Under the pieces are notes generated by a model. It searched no databases. It had not been told where the DNA came from and worked only from the letters and a program-made list of their open reading frames with translations. The position numbers were made by a program, and so were the translations under genes. A stretch of DNA of 41,077 nt from NCBI GenBank assembly GCA_002081555.1, contig KV921251.1:1-41077 (forward strand), written 5' to 3'. This DNA is from Protostelium mycophagum (taxonomy: Eukaryota > Evosea > Variosea > Protosteliida > Protosteliaceae). Shown here piece by piece: positions 10,001 through 21,421 of the stretch; within the stretch, counting starts at the first letter, position 1, and every line of letters begins with the position of its first letter.

Positions 10001-11017
10001 AATAGATCAGAGGGGTTGCATTTGTGAACTCTATAATTAGAAAAGAGACAATCACTTTGATCGGGGACACTGGTGTGGACTTTGAGACCTTTAAAAATCA
10101 ATAACAAAATTTTTTTGAATTTTGAAATAATACTGGATCGCCAAATAACGATTCCTCGGTCATTTACAACTATGTAAATCGAACGGCCATCCTACAGAGA
10201 CGTACCTTTTCGTTCATAGACACCCTCTTTCTGTCTTTCTTTTCCTTCTTCTCTTTCTTGTCTTTTTTTGGCTCTTGTGGCTGCTCTTCTCTCTCTTCTG
10301 AAACCAATATTTTTGTGCTGGGAAATTCAACTTGAAGTAACCAGAAAAAAATCAAACACACCTTCCTCTTTTGAAGATGGAACGATCTCTTTGCAGAGTC
10401 TTTTCTGCTTCTGCCTTCTTCTGAAGAATCTGTTGTTGGAGTTGTGCCACTTCATCCTGCGGTCGTTGATTGACGAAAAATGTAGATCATATGATCTCAT
10501 ACACATCAACGAAAGAGTTCTCATGTGTCATTTTATGTTTTTTATAAAAATGATGAAATGACACATCACCTCTGAACTCCCAGAGAGAGAGGAGCTCAAT
10601 GCTGCCAAATTGACAGCCACAGACGCCCTTCGTCTTTTTTGAGCAAGATCTACTGGTGGTAGTCTGGCGGCTTCCATCGCGGCAGCATGAGCCAGATAAT
10701 CCTCCACCTCGAGATTAGAGACCATCATGGATTTGGCATATCTACGGATCTTAGGGAAAGAGATCAATCGTCCCATCGCACATGTTACGGATCGAGCCAA
10801 AGACACCGATGAGAATCGTATAGAATGCATAGAGTGTTCATAGTCTCGCAACACTCCTTTATCTACACAAATGACTCACCGAGATCGATTGGAAGTGGAG
10901 CTATGAGCGAGCTCTTTCTGCAACTCTACATTTGTCAATATTCCATCCCCACTCGTTTGAGCGACAATCACCTTCATTATTGCGAGTGCCGCTCTCCAGC
11001 GATATGGCCTCGCTCAT
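7027..11017 (-). CDS. RhoGAP domain protein with coiled coil and SH3-like tail
   Basis: Twenty exons splice in frame to about 689 residues. Secure exons from the 3' side are 7027-7200, 7404-7559, 7626-7715, 7787-7893, 7932-8126, 8293-8410, 8507-8592, 8639-8705, 8751-8813, 8986-9157, 9207-9238, 9409-9555, 9763-9833, 9881-9995 and 10056-10088, with five more up to the ATG at 11017. The N-terminus has a short coiled coil (DEVAQLQQQILQKKAEAE) and a Lys/Glu-rich stretch. A Ser/Arg-rich disordered region follows. The RhoGAP domain (about 355-550) carries the arginine finger in EGIFRVSGS, then DPHTVASFIK and IPALNFRLLHRILFLAREIA. After it, KIGDEI...NENFYHALHW...FGQVSVSSV resembles a diverged SH3. 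The family accelerates GTP hydrolysis by Rho/Rac GTPases; the target is unknown. An AATAAA overlaps the stop. Confidence 0.85.
10524..10565. repeat. 42-bp near-palindrome inside a RhoGAP intron
   Basis: The ends TGTGTCATTT and AAATGACACA are perfect inverted repeats, and the centre TTTTTATAAAAA continues the dyad with a few mismatches. It could fold as a long hairpin immediately downstream of a 5' splice site on the minus strand. Confidence 0.85.
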
Positions 11018-11493
11018 GAGACGTTAAAAACTTGGCTGTGTCAACTGACAATTCTTGACAAGGGTTGTAGAACAAGAATTTTCGCTGCCTCAATTCCCCG
11101 GAAAAACCTCCACAAGAACCAATCTCCGGGTTCAGAGTGAAACTGGTGTCCAAAATGCCTCTAGTTAAATCAACATTGAGGTGACCAAAATACCTTTGTC
11201 AAAATTCAGAACATATTAATGATTCTGTTTTCCCTGGTTATGTTTTATCACATAAACTAAATGTTTAATATGGCCAAAAGGCTTTGTCTATTTATGAAGA
11301 TGGTTATTCGCTCATTATTAATTTAATAATAATCATTGTAGCAGGCCTCAATTGCTCCAGCTTTGTCAATAGAAAACTGGAAAATATTCGTAATATACGA
11401 AAATATAATTTGGGTTGTAGATCGGAAATGAACAATTTTGGCGGGAAGTTGAAATTTTGTTTTCGGACAACACTAATCATCAACCAGGAAAAA
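11018..11493. promoter_or_regulatory. Divergent RhoGAP/MAD2 promoter region
   Basis: 476 bp between the RhoGAP ATG (-) and the MAD2 ATG (+). No coding sequence was recognised. It is AT-rich with a small palindrome TTATTAA-T-TTAATAA near 11318-11332. Promoter function is inferred from orientation. Confidence 0.45.
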
Positions 11494-12442
11494 ATGGTGA
11501 GTCGGTTGAGACATCTTGATGAGTATTGACGAAATACTTGTAGTCCAGCACAAGCACGAGCAGTGAGATCACCTTGAAGGGATCGACTGACATCATCACA
11601 GAATACTTTGGTAAGAGGAATTATTTTCAACAATTTGACTTACATACATAGGTTACAGTATAAATAGGTGGGTCAATTTCATGGCAGAGCCCCTACAATC
11701 TGAGACTGTCTTCCGAATCATCTTCTAATCCTACACAGTATCTTATTTCAACGTGGAATTTATCCTCCTGATGACTTTGTTCCCAAGAAACATTATGGAC
11801 TCACCATGATGATTACCAAGAATGAAGGACTCGCCAAATACATTTCCAACGTCATGACTCAATTAGAAGGTAGCCACGATCACGCGATTTCAGTCAATCT
11901 AAATGGCTGCAGGATGGCTTCTGGACGGCCAAGTGCAGCAATTAGTCATCGTGGTGATGTCTGAAGCCACACAAGAGACTTTGGAAAGATGGGTCTTTAA
12001 TATTCAGAAAGAGCCCCAACCCACAGATGGTTCGAAGGTGATCATGTCAAAATGAATTTTTTGGCAGCAGAATGTACGCTGAAACCAACAGGTCCAGAAG
12101 AATGAGAAGGAAATACAATCTCAAATTCAGGCCATCTTCAAACAGATCACCGCCACGGTCACTTTCCTTCCTCTCATCGAGGTGATCCTCATTTTCTATT
12201 CTTTCATCTGACCATCACAGACCGCTTGTACTTTTGACTTGTTGATCTACACCGATCAAGATGCCGAAGTGCCTCAAACATGGTCAGAGAGTGACCCCAA
12301 ATACATCTCTAACCAATGTGAGGTTCGCCTGCGTTCCCTCAACACCAAGGTGATCTCTGCCTCGTTGTAGATGTAATATTCAAGGAAAATTCAGGTACAC
12401 AAAGTGGACACAATGGTGGCATACAAGTCGGTTGATGTATAA
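11494..12442 (+). CDS. MAD2: MAD2 spindle-checkpoint HORMA protein
   Basis: Eight exons (11494-11496, 11544-11610, 11652-11667, 11739-11869, 11913-12037, 12092-12181, 12221-12349, 12395-12442) give 202 residues; human MAD2 has 205. Family landmarks appear in order: LKGSTDIITEYFGYSINSIL, FQRGIYPPDDF, KKHYGLTMMITKNE, WVFNIQKEPQ, the highly conserved QITATVTFLPLIE, CTFDLLIYTD and VEVRLRS-type QCEVRLRSLNTK, ending VDTMVAYKSV. HORMA proteins switch conformation at the C-terminal safety belt to bind MAD1 and CDC20 and inhibit the APC/C. Oddities: the first coding exon is just the ATG, with the intron starting immediately after it, and exon 3 is a 16-nt microexon. Both are required to reproduce the conserved sequence. 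Confidence 0.95.
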
Positions 12443-12779
12443 AGGGATCTAGTTCTAAATGCAACTTTGTTTTTCAAAACGACTCCACATGCAAAACGAT
12501 CACTCAGCGATACATTTTATGTTGTAAATACAATGACCTTGTGTTCATCGCGTAAACCTCTTTCTGTGCAGTGTGTACAGGCGCCAGGCGGTGAACACGT
12601 CTTGAACAAGTCTCATTTCTCGTGGATTGACCTTCTCGACTTTGCATCAGAAATGTAATGGAAAAAATGATGTCACCTCACCTTGGTTTTTCCTCTGTGA
12701 GTGCGAGGTCTCGAAATCAATTTTGCTGGATGTTTTTAGAAAAGGGAAGAGGGAACGGATACTGAGAGCGCTTTGGATG
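12443..12779. other. Convergent intergenic region
   Basis: 337 bp between the MAD2 stop and the preferred stop of the SFI1-like gene. It presumably holds the two 3' UTRs. If the last SFI1-like intron is used, up to a few dozen bases at the right end would be coding. Nothing else was recognised. Confidence 0.5.
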
Positions 12780-15308
12780 TTATACATCAAAATGGCCTTT
12801 TGTGGCGTTCATGTGATGGAAGGGATAAAGAATACCTTGATGGACGTCCTTCCAATGTTCCCAGCATCTTATGATGAGTCGTAGACTTTTCACCCTCTGG
12901 AACTTGGCACATTTTTTCTCCAAGATCTTCCTCTGCCATTCGTGATATGCTGCAGCCTCGCGCTCTCTAACTATCCGTTGATGACGTGTGTATGATGTCC
13001 ATGACGTCATCACCCTGTACATGAGATTCCAGCCGTAATGTTCCGATGCCATTCGACTACACAGCATCAGATCGAACATCTTCATCGATTTGAAACATTT
13101 CTCAAACATCTTTTTGGACTTCACCTCTGTCTCTGCGTGTGCGTGAAAACTTTCCATTTAATAAATAATCTTTTCGTGATTCTTAATCCATACAACCCTT
13201 GAGAAACTCGCTCTCCCAAGACATCAGACAACCTCCTCTGCCACCTCTCCAAGAACCTGAAATCTCGGTGAATTTTCGTGATCATAGAAAAATTCACCTG
13301 ATTTTCATTCTTTTTTTCCTCCAGATTTCAACGCTTTTTCTCTCTTGGTTTACATCATTTGGATTTTTCAAGATGGACAAGATCCAACTGTTCTCTTGCT
13401 TAAAGAATGAGGCACATCTCTTCTGCCTATCGCTCATCCACCGAATTCTGATCACTTCCATGTCCTTGAAAGCTATTAGGTCTGAGGTGGTTTTGTGCAA
13501 ATGAACAAGAGTGTCAAACCAACACCAGAATGCGTCTTTGGGCCAAGCTGCATTTCAAGTCCCATTGACTAATTATAAATTGGAGAATGTTCAGGTGCAG
13601 AGGTGTTTATGAGCTGACATCATGGCTCACCTTTTCGTCCAGAGTGCCATCTTCTCGCATGTATTTTTGGCGGGAGATTCCACGCCAAGCAGTGAAAGCT
13701 TTACTCGTAGCAATAAATTGTGCCTTCTTATTTACATAAATATCCAACCACACTTGCCTCTTCCCCTCACTACAACCAGACCGCCAATACCGAAAGATCT
13801 GCAGATTTTTCATTGAATCTTCCTAACATCGCCAGATTTCCGTGAAATCTACCTTGCGAACGAGATGACTTTGCCAGTGAAGACACGACATCTCTTCCTT
13901 CTTCTTCTTATGGAGTCTGCTGTCGTGATGAGCAGCCCAAATCTTGAACATTTTCCGACACCGCCATCTGTTGACCAGATATTGAAACTCTTGTATCCGC
14001 AATCTCATGTACAGTTTTTTCCGCCATAAAATGAAAAAAGACCTGCTCACGTGGTCTGTTGTAGTGAGCTAAATTGCATGAATTTTAGAGGGAATCTAGG
14101 TACCTTCGTATTTGGGAGCGCTTGCACAGATCATTTTGAGCTGTATTTTGCTGATGAGTGAGTGAAATCTAAACGCCCTCCAAACTAAAATTTTTCTGTA
14201 CATGGCGATGCCTTCTTCGACAGGCTTCATCACTTCTTTTGTTTCATAATTCTTTAACATTTCATATTGCTGCGCCTGAAAATTTCTCAGAAAATATTTA
14301 GATATTTCGCGAATAATTCACCAAAAGTTTCTGTAGGGTGGAAATTTCTGGTTTAATTGTTTTTTGGAACTGGGACTTCTTCGCGTCTGTCACAGCACGT
14401 ATGGCCTTCAGAAAGTGTGTTCGGCTTGGGATTTCACTCCTGATCTCTTCGAGTGGGTCGACGTAACGCGGCGTCTCTTGAGGCAATGCGGCGGATTCCT
14501 TTGACAATTTACAATGGGTTATGATATCGTATTTACAATCACAAGTCGTCACACTGGCAGCTTCGCCAGCCACTTTTTTTGGGAAAAAGCATTCGCTTGT
14601 CTGTCGTATACCTTCAGAAAAACTGTATCACATTGTTTTGCAGTTTCTGCACGATGCATCTAATGAGCTCATTTTTTGTTCCCATCGGAGATCATGTTCA
14701 TGATGTCCATAAGGATACTCACTTCAAGATCATCCATAAAATTGGAGTTGTAGAGCAGTTCCTCCCAATAGCGGTTTCTTGGAATTTGATACGATTTTTC
14801 AGGGAGATTTCTGGAGAGGAGCAAAGTTCTTTCCGTGTTAGGGGTGATGATGGTCACCCTCTTTTTTGAAATCTCCTCTTTTGGCGGGAAAATATCCTCT
14901 TCATCGAGAACATCAGCGAGTAGGATCTTCTGCAATTCGATCTTCCTGCATGTTCAGTCAATATCTGCATGTGGTCAAAGTACTCACTGTGGATTGTGAC
15001 TGACAGTGTTCTTAATCGGCATCTGCTGGCGATCTTCTGCCATGCGAACTCGAGCATATGAGGAGAATCTGACTGAAATCAGACCTACCAATGAGGATCA
15101 CCCACCTGTTGCCATTTTGGTCGGTGGAATCGCGCACCACAAAGCTATCCACAGAGCCAGTTTCTGAAGGACTAGCATTGACTAGATTCTTCTGATCAAT
15201 CAGGTGCTTTTCTGATGAGAATACTCTGGGTTTTCTCGCCAGCATTTCCTTCAGACGTTCATTTTGATTGTCATCATTTCTCTCTATAGAGGATATTCTT
15301 TGTTTCAT
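12780..15308 (-). CDS. SFI1-like tryptophan-repeat (centrin-binding) protein
   Basis: Multi-exon gene starting at the ATG at 15308 (MKQRISSIERNDDNQ). The N-terminal third is charged and unstructured. From about 14250 downward the exons encode spaced tryptophan-containing helical repeats: KILVWRAFRFHSLI, FFILWRKKLYMRLR, VNRWRCRKMFKIWAAHH, IFRYWRSG...VWLDIYVNKK, AFTAWRGISR, VIRIRWMSD, FLERWQRRLSD, LFIKWKVFTH, VMTSWTSYTRHQ, YHEWQRKILEKK, IIRCWEHWKD. The A-x7-L-x-x-W type periodicity is the pattern of Sfi1 repeats, which string centrin along centrosomes, basal bodies and spindle pole bodies. Introns of 40-50 nt keep frame through most of the gene. The C-terminal end (stop at 12780, or a further short exon) is uncertain. 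An EF-hand gene lies 6 kb away. Confidence 0.7.
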
Positions 15309-15552
15309 GTCCTCTCATTCCCGCGATTGTAAGCTGCAGCTGGCTTGCCAGAATTTATAACCCGAAAATGGCGCCAAAATTCTGGAGTTGGAATCATTGT
15401 AGATCGAATATCTAACCATTTTGTCCCTCTTTGACCTCATACACCGCAACATCTCCTCTATATCAGATATCAAGAGTCAACAATCATGCAACGATGATGC
15501 ACTCTCCCAACTAGAAGATCATTTCTAACTCCATGGCATCATTATAAAACAT

Positions 15553-18500
15553 TTATTTGGACATGACATACCAAGCCTCTTCGTCCTCCTCTCCCTCCTC
15601 CACATCCCTCCCAAGTTCTCGTGACAATACCATACTATCTGTACCGCGTTCAGTCACGTTAACAGACGTGTATCTTAACGCACCCGTCAAGAGATCCATC
15701 TTTTTCAGTAGCGGCATGTTTCTGGCAATGAATTCAGATGTCTCTATCGAACAGGTGATTGTCAGTGCCTCCTTAGCTCTAGACATGCCTACATAGAGAA
15801 GCCTTCTCTCTTCTTCAGTCTGGAAATTTCAGCGAGATTTCGCGAAGAGTGATAAAAATAGAACAGTGGATACCGAGTCGTAGAGGGAGTTTTTCCTCCT
15901 TCTTTGTGGTAAAACCCCGGCACTGACTTCAGCGATGAAGACTACAGGCCACTCCAACCCTTTCGCTTGGTGAATTGTAGACAGCGTGACCTGAAATTTC
16001 ACTGAGAATTCCAATACTTTTCCCGGAATTTTCATCGAACTTTCAATACCTCATCTGTATTGGAATGATCTTCTTCACCGCTGTCCAGGGAAAATTCATC
16101 CAAAAACGTCTGGAGTTGGTGGCGGAGGGTGTAGTCTGGGTGTTTGCCGATGTCGTCGTCCTCTTCAATTGTTTGTAGTAGTGTGTTTATCGTCGTCTCT
16201 TCCGAGAAGTCCATTTTCCAACCTGAAAGTTGAGGAAATTCAAGTTGAAGGATTTGTAGATCCACATCTTGAGGTCTTTTGCAGGATCTTGGTAGAAAAA
16301 ACTTTGCCAAAAACGAAAATTCTACCTGTTTGCTCTCTGATCAACCTAATCAGATCGGATGGTTTGCCCGGGCTGTTTAGGTTAGACCTCCACCCCTTGA
16401 ACAACTGGACTAAATTTTTGAGACTCGAAAAAGTGGACGTTTTCATCCCGTCTGGCTTCTCCCGTAACTCTTCTATCTACAACGAGTCATGAAAAAAATA
16501 ACCATTTACGTACGTAAGCTAGGATCCCCACATCAGAATTTTCGAGGAAAACTTTCTGTACAATTTCTGACCCTTTGAGACCAATACCGCGGGGGGGTAC
16601 GTTCACGATATTCAAAAACGCTGCGGCATCCATCGGATTGAGTATGACTTTGAGATAAGATATCATCTATGACGTCATCATCATCTGTCGCCCGAGGAGA
16701 ATTCAAGTTGAAGAGTGTTGTAGATCTCACCTCCCCCGCGATCTTCTTCTGCAATGCGGCTTTTCCCTTGGCCAATCGGTATGGAATCCCCTGCCTCAAC
16801 AGTGCAGGTTGTAGAAACATCGCCGTGACGTTGTTTCTGTACAGCACCGCGATGTCTTTCGGTTTGTATTTACCTTCGTCGATGAGCCTGCGTGACGTCA
16901 TCATGTGATGCGATGACGTGGACGATTGTGGAGATTTAACGATTGTGAACAACTCTATGCAGCGAGGTCTTTGAGTTACTGTTGAATACATAAATCAAGC
17001 GGAGCTTTTCCGCGATTTGGTTACATTCACCATGCAATATTTTGTAGGCAGAGATATGCAATTCGCCACACCCATAGTTAAAAATCCTCAGATTTTGTTA
17101 TAAATAAATTTGTTTACAGCGCTTCAATCTTCTGTTGAATCGCGTAACATCGACAAGTCACCTTCTCAGGCTCATGGCGATAAGCTCGGCCTCATCAAAA
17201 TTCGATTTACATAGAATATGCTTCACTCTGCTTCCTTCCTCCGCGTCCGGCCCGCATTTCAACTTGAATTCTCCCCTGATGACGTCATCATGCGATATCG
17301 TGACATCATATGATGATATCTCACCATTGTTTCTTTTCTCCTGCGCTCAATAAGAGGCTGAAAGTCTCTACTAGATTTCGAGTGGACCGATAGTTTGTGC
17401 CCATGAAAATCTTTTGGTGCTGGGGAAATTCCTTGGCGAAATCGTCCCAATTCAAAACTGTAAATCATCATCTACAACTGCATCTACAACTCTTCAGACT
17501 CACTATTCGCACCCCTCCATCCGTATATAGATTGGTTCCTGTCCCCCACCACTGTGACCCTCTTATGTGACGTCATCTGACGTATCATCTCAAATTGCAC
17601 TTGGTTGGTGTCCTGGTACTCGTCTACAAACACGTATTGATATCTGTACAATTTAAAAATTGAATTTCAAATTGTTGCTCTTCTCATTGTGTATTTTGGT
17701 CATATTCCTCGAGCTCGCGGTAGTAAACACGTTAATTACCGAGAATTTTATCGTGATGTGAGAGAACTTTGCAATGTTCGAAAATAAATAAACGGGGATC
17801 TACCTTTGTCTGACTTGCTCAAAACTCTCCTTTCCTTGCTTGAATGCATCGACAACCATCTGTATCATATCTCCGAAATCTACGGCGTTCATCTGCCTCT
17901 TTAACCTCTCATACTCTTCTGATATCATCACCTGATTGACATGTCAATGTGACATTCATGTGATGCAAGAAATGTGATTTCTCCACAATTTATTTTTGGG
18001 CATTTTTCTTGTATATAATCTAATTTAAAAAACGGATGACGTCATCGTCTTGTAAATTTTCATGACATAAATGAATATATAAATAAACGACCTCTTGCTC
18101 ATCATTGGAAATATCATGCAGGTACACTCCTTTAGATTTCGCATAGTCGATCCTGTCCTTGAGTCTGAATTTCTCTGAGTTTTTTTTCGACTTATCTCAT
18201 CTACAACGGTTTTTCCTCACTTTGTGGCGAGGATTTTCTCGGCATTTTTGTCCTCTTTTGACATGTCCGTCTTACTCTGCCTCAAAGCTTCATCAAAATC
18301 TTGAGAAAATTCAAAAGTGACCACGGGTTTTCCCTGAAATCTCTCAATTACACCATTGTAGATGGTCATAAATTTTACTTTCTTCTGCTCCCGCAGGCAG
18401 ATTTTTAACAATCTGAGCTGGTCGTTTTCATCAAAAATCGAGACGTTTTCGGGCAGTTCCTTGGTTTCGCGCAGAGTCTGCATACAAAAGGAATGAAATG

Positions 18501-19353
18501 TGGTGACATTCATCTTGTACACTTGACGTTTTGACAGCTTCACCTGACATGTGTCAGTGAAATCTCCACGAAATTTCAGGTCACGTTGAGCCGGTCACGC
18601 ATCTCTTTTGCGGCGCGGTTTGTGAAGGTGAAGACACAAATCGAAGAAGGGTCGGCACCAACAGATATTAACCTAAAATCTTAGCTTTTATTCATTTTTT
18701 GTTGTGGAATGCAAAGGTGATGCTTTTGAGGTAATAATGCACAACCAAAAATCGAATGTCCCTGATCAGTGATTTGTTTCGAAGTTTTGATCATTTGAGA
18801 TTGAAATTTTTTATAATGTTTTAATTTTTTTGATCAATCAGTAAGGCATCAGAGTGATAAAATTAAAATTTCTCACCTCTCTACTCTCTTCATTAATGTA
18901 AATGTTTTTCCTGACCCGGGACCGGCCAAGACCATCAATGGTTGTTCAAAACTATGATCAACAGCATTTCTCTGATCATCATCTAAATGGACCACCTTTG
19001 ACTCATTTAGAGGTGAGGAAAATGGTCGGGCAGTGAAGATCAGTGTTTTTAATCTGAAAGCAGTTGTAACATTATTCTGCAAGATCGGTGTTCGTGGGGA
19101 GACTTTGAAGCGTATCCTGTTCAGTGCACTGATCATTTCCTGTTGATCAGTAAACTGGGATGGCACTTACGTAGTCGAGGTCTACAACGCCTTTCAACAA
19201 CTCACCAGCAGAATAAATATATAATACAAATCACCAGTTGAAATCTCACTCTAATTGTACATCCCATTCATTCCTACACACGCCTGTATCCAAATCTTTA
19301 CGACGATCATGCGATATTTTTTTGGCCAACACATAACAGTACACATCATTAAG
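15553..19353 (-). CDS. UvrD/PcrA/Srs2-type SF1A DNA helicase (5' end unresolved)
   Basis: An intron-rich gene on the minus strand. Motifs in order: LDDDQRNAV (Q motif), Walker A AGPGSGKTFTLMKR (18903-18926), VTTFHSFC, NAVDFGDMI, Walker B YVFVDEYQDTN (about 17604-17633), VVGDRNQSIYGWRGAN (about 17520-17550), NYRS, a 2A region with DIAVLYRNN and GIPYRL, VNVPPRGIG, STIHQAKGLEWPVVFIAE (about 15935-15985) and ERRLLYVGMSRAKEAL. This full set defines 3'-5' UvrD-family helicases such as bacterial UvrD/PcrA and fungal Srs2, which strip recombinase filaments and aid repair. A preceding exon (19250 to about 19353, ending NEWDVQLE) joins in frame to the exon starting at 19154, but its own start codon was not found. 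The gene diverges from GOSR1. An AATAAA overlaps the stop. Confidence 0.85.
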
Positions 19354-19453
19354 CTTGAGCAGATTGTGTCGCCCCACGTCTCATAGCATTCTCTTGAAGT
19401 GCTTTTGTCTTCATGGGATTTTCATTTTCGCAACTTGTAAAAGGCAGCAACTT

Positions 19454-20503
19454 ACGATGACCGAAAAAAACATGGAGGAAACAGCCACACCACCCAGCAT
19501 GGAGGGTCAATTAAAACGTGAAATCACTCAATTAGAGAGAGATATAGAGGGAAAATTATCTACATGCTCTTCTTTGGCTGATCATGCCGAAGAATGGAAC
19601 AGCCCAGATGGTATGGGCTTAGAAGATCTTGGAAATCTCATCAACAAGGTAATCAAATCATTTCGTTCTGTTTTTATCTGAGGATCGCAGCTGGAAGCTG
19701 CGAATAGACGTCTAGAGCAGAGCAGCGCGACAGCGAACATGGTTCAACATCACTATGGGAAATTAGAAGACTTTAGAGTGGATTATAAACGCCTTGTGAA
19801 AGATTCAAGAGAAGCATATGAGAGGGCACAATTATTGAAGGGTGATAAGACACAAGCCAACCAGGAGAACTCTGCAGCTATGGCGATATTATTGAGAGAG
19901 CGTGGAAACATTCACTCTTCCAATTCAATGGCGAATGACGTGTTGAGGTTCGCCTTCATTCATAGAATAAACAAAATGGTCATCTGATCAAAAATAGCCA
20001 AGCATACAGCACACAAGAGATGCTCGGTCGTCAGAACATGATGTTGCAAGGATCACAATCGAAACTTACTGGATTGTCTCGTGAGTGCATTTTANNNNNN
20101 NNNNNNNNNNNNNNNNNNNNNNNNNNNNNNNNNNNNNNNNNNNNNNNNNNNNNNNNNNNNNNNNNNNNNNNNNNNNNNNNNNNNNNNNNNNNNNTGTACA
20201 AATTTTAATACCTCCTGGCCAGAGATGTGAACCGGCAGCTTCGCTGCAATTCAAAAATGATATATATATTCAATCAATAGAGACAAACCAATATACTTGA
20301 GCACCTTCTTTATGTTTATCGCACATGATCTGGAATGATCAACAAAATGTAAAGACATTGATTGATGTATTGAAGGCCAATTCCCTGGTGTGACAAACCT
20401 CATAAACTCCATCAAATCACGGCGGAATCGTAATAACATTGTCTTGGCGAGCACCATTGCCTTCTGCATCTGTTTCATTCTGTGGTGGTGGTTGTCAAGG
20501 TGA
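19454..20503 (+). CDS. GOSR1: Golgi SNAP receptor complex member 1 (GOSR1/GOS1, Qb-SNARE)
   Basis: Exons 19454-19648, 19691-19947 and 19998-20080 precede an assembly gap, and the final exon after the gap ends at 20503. The N-terminal part is helical (Habc-like): GQLKREITQLERDIEGKL and MVQHHYGKLEDFRVDYKRLVKD. The SNARE region contains LLRERGNIHSSNSMANDVL and AYSTQEMLGRQNMMLQGSQS, resembling the GOS28 SNARE motif. After the gap, QFPGVTNLINSIKSRRNRNN is followed by a single tail anchor (IVLASTIAFCICFILWWWL), as in GOSR1 (FPxVNxLIQRIxxRKRRD then TM). It acts in ER-Golgi and intra-Golgi fusion with syntaxin-5. The end of the SNARE motif lies in or beside the gap. It diverges from the helicase gene. 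Confidence 0.85.
20095..20194. other. Assembly gap, 100 N
   Basis: Exactly 100 unknown bases, the conventional scaffold-gap length, so the true size is unknown. It falls in an intron or missing exon of GOSR1. Confidence 0.99.
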
Positions 20504-20904
20504 ACAAATAAATAAATTATATTTCGAGATCAAATCGGTCGCGATCACCCATCTTTCTTCTGTTTTATTCAATAATGTTGTGGACGATGATATTTCTGTC
20601 CACTCTGTCGTTTGTTCTTTATGGGCAGTGTGTGCAATGTTAATCTGCTACCAAGGCAGGTGAAGAGATGACGTGTACAGGTGCACATATGGAAGTCCTT
20701 CGATTTTTTGAGAACATTATTCTTCTCTATTTTCGTCTGCTTCGAGTGCGAATTTTCAAAAAGTAAGGACTTTTCTTTGCAGCTGATTAGGTTCTTTACT
20801 TCGTACTATTTTTTATGCATATGAGGAAGATTCATCAGACAAGGTTTGACAAACGATTCAATCTAATGAGATGATACAGGAGATTACTGACAGCTTTTTA
20901 TCAC
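20504..20904. other. Convergent intergenic region
   Basis: 401 bp between the GOSR1 stop and the elongin-B-like stop. AT-rich, with no supported ORF, RNA gene or repeat. Presumed 3' UTRs. Confidence 0.5.
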
Positions 20905-21300
20905 CTATTGTTCGGCCTTATCGTCGACCTTGTCAATCTTCTGAATATTGACTTCTTCCCAAACTCCTGAAGAAGTTGAATAAATGGACCGGGTTATGTC
21001 AATTACGACTCACCATCGGTGCCGAGTTGGGTCCAGTAGATGATTGATTCTGGCTCGATTTTGGCATCGGCCAATGTTCCAGACTGTAGCAGTGTCTTTT
21101 GATCAGAGGCAATCAGTCTGATATTATCCTTGGGTACTTGGACAGTGGCGGCCAATTTTTCCTTCAACTCTTCTATTGTCTCATTTTGTTCTGCCCAGAG
21201 AAAAACTGTTTGATTGGTTCTCTTGACGATGATGTACTGTTGCGACTACATGAACGTAGGTAAGAATTTGATCACCCCATGCTGAGTAATATCTCACCAT
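20905..21300 (-). CDS. Elongin-B-like ubiquitin-fold protein
   Basis: Exons: ATG only (21298-21300), 21014-21245 and 20905-20966, giving 98 residues. The sequence SQQYIIVKRTNQTVFLWAEQ, then ETIEELKEKLAATVQVPKDN, RLIASDQKTLLQSGTLADAK and IYWTQLGTDGVWEEV follows the ubiquitin beta-grasp order (strand, strand, helix, strand with the SDQKTLLxSGTL turn). Ending in an acidic tail without a Gly-Gly, it matches elongin B (adaptor for BC-box E3 ligases and elongin A) better than a conjugated modifier. Human elongin B is 118 residues. The intron begins immediately after the ATG. An in-frame ATG 29 codons upstream (21387-21389) would add a non-conserved N-terminus and was not chosen. Confidence 0.7.
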
Positions 21301-21421
21301 GAGTGTTCTCTTGGATGTTCTTGGAGGTGATATGAGATCATTTGAAAACTCGAGTTGACTCTCTACAACAGTGACGAGATCTCCCATGTTCTTTACAGAA
21401 CGCCAGAACCCGAGTTCAAAC
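21301..21421. promoter_or_regulatory. Compact divergent promoter region
   Basis: 121 bp between the elongin-B-like ATG (-) and the RasGEF/PLD ATG (+). It holds one ATCTACAAC-type motif (CTCTACAAC at about 21361-21369). Function is inferred from orientation. Confidence 0.4.

Noticed and set aside
15553-19353. Bacterial contamination as the source of the UvrD-type gene
   Set aside because: The gene is broken by many short host-type introns, which bacterial DNA would not have, and is flanked directly by eukaryotic genes.
21301-21389. Longer elongin-B-like protein starting at an upstream in-frame ATG
   Set aside because: The extra 29 residues do not belong to the ubiquitin fold and would occupy the divergent promoter. 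Kept only as an alternative.
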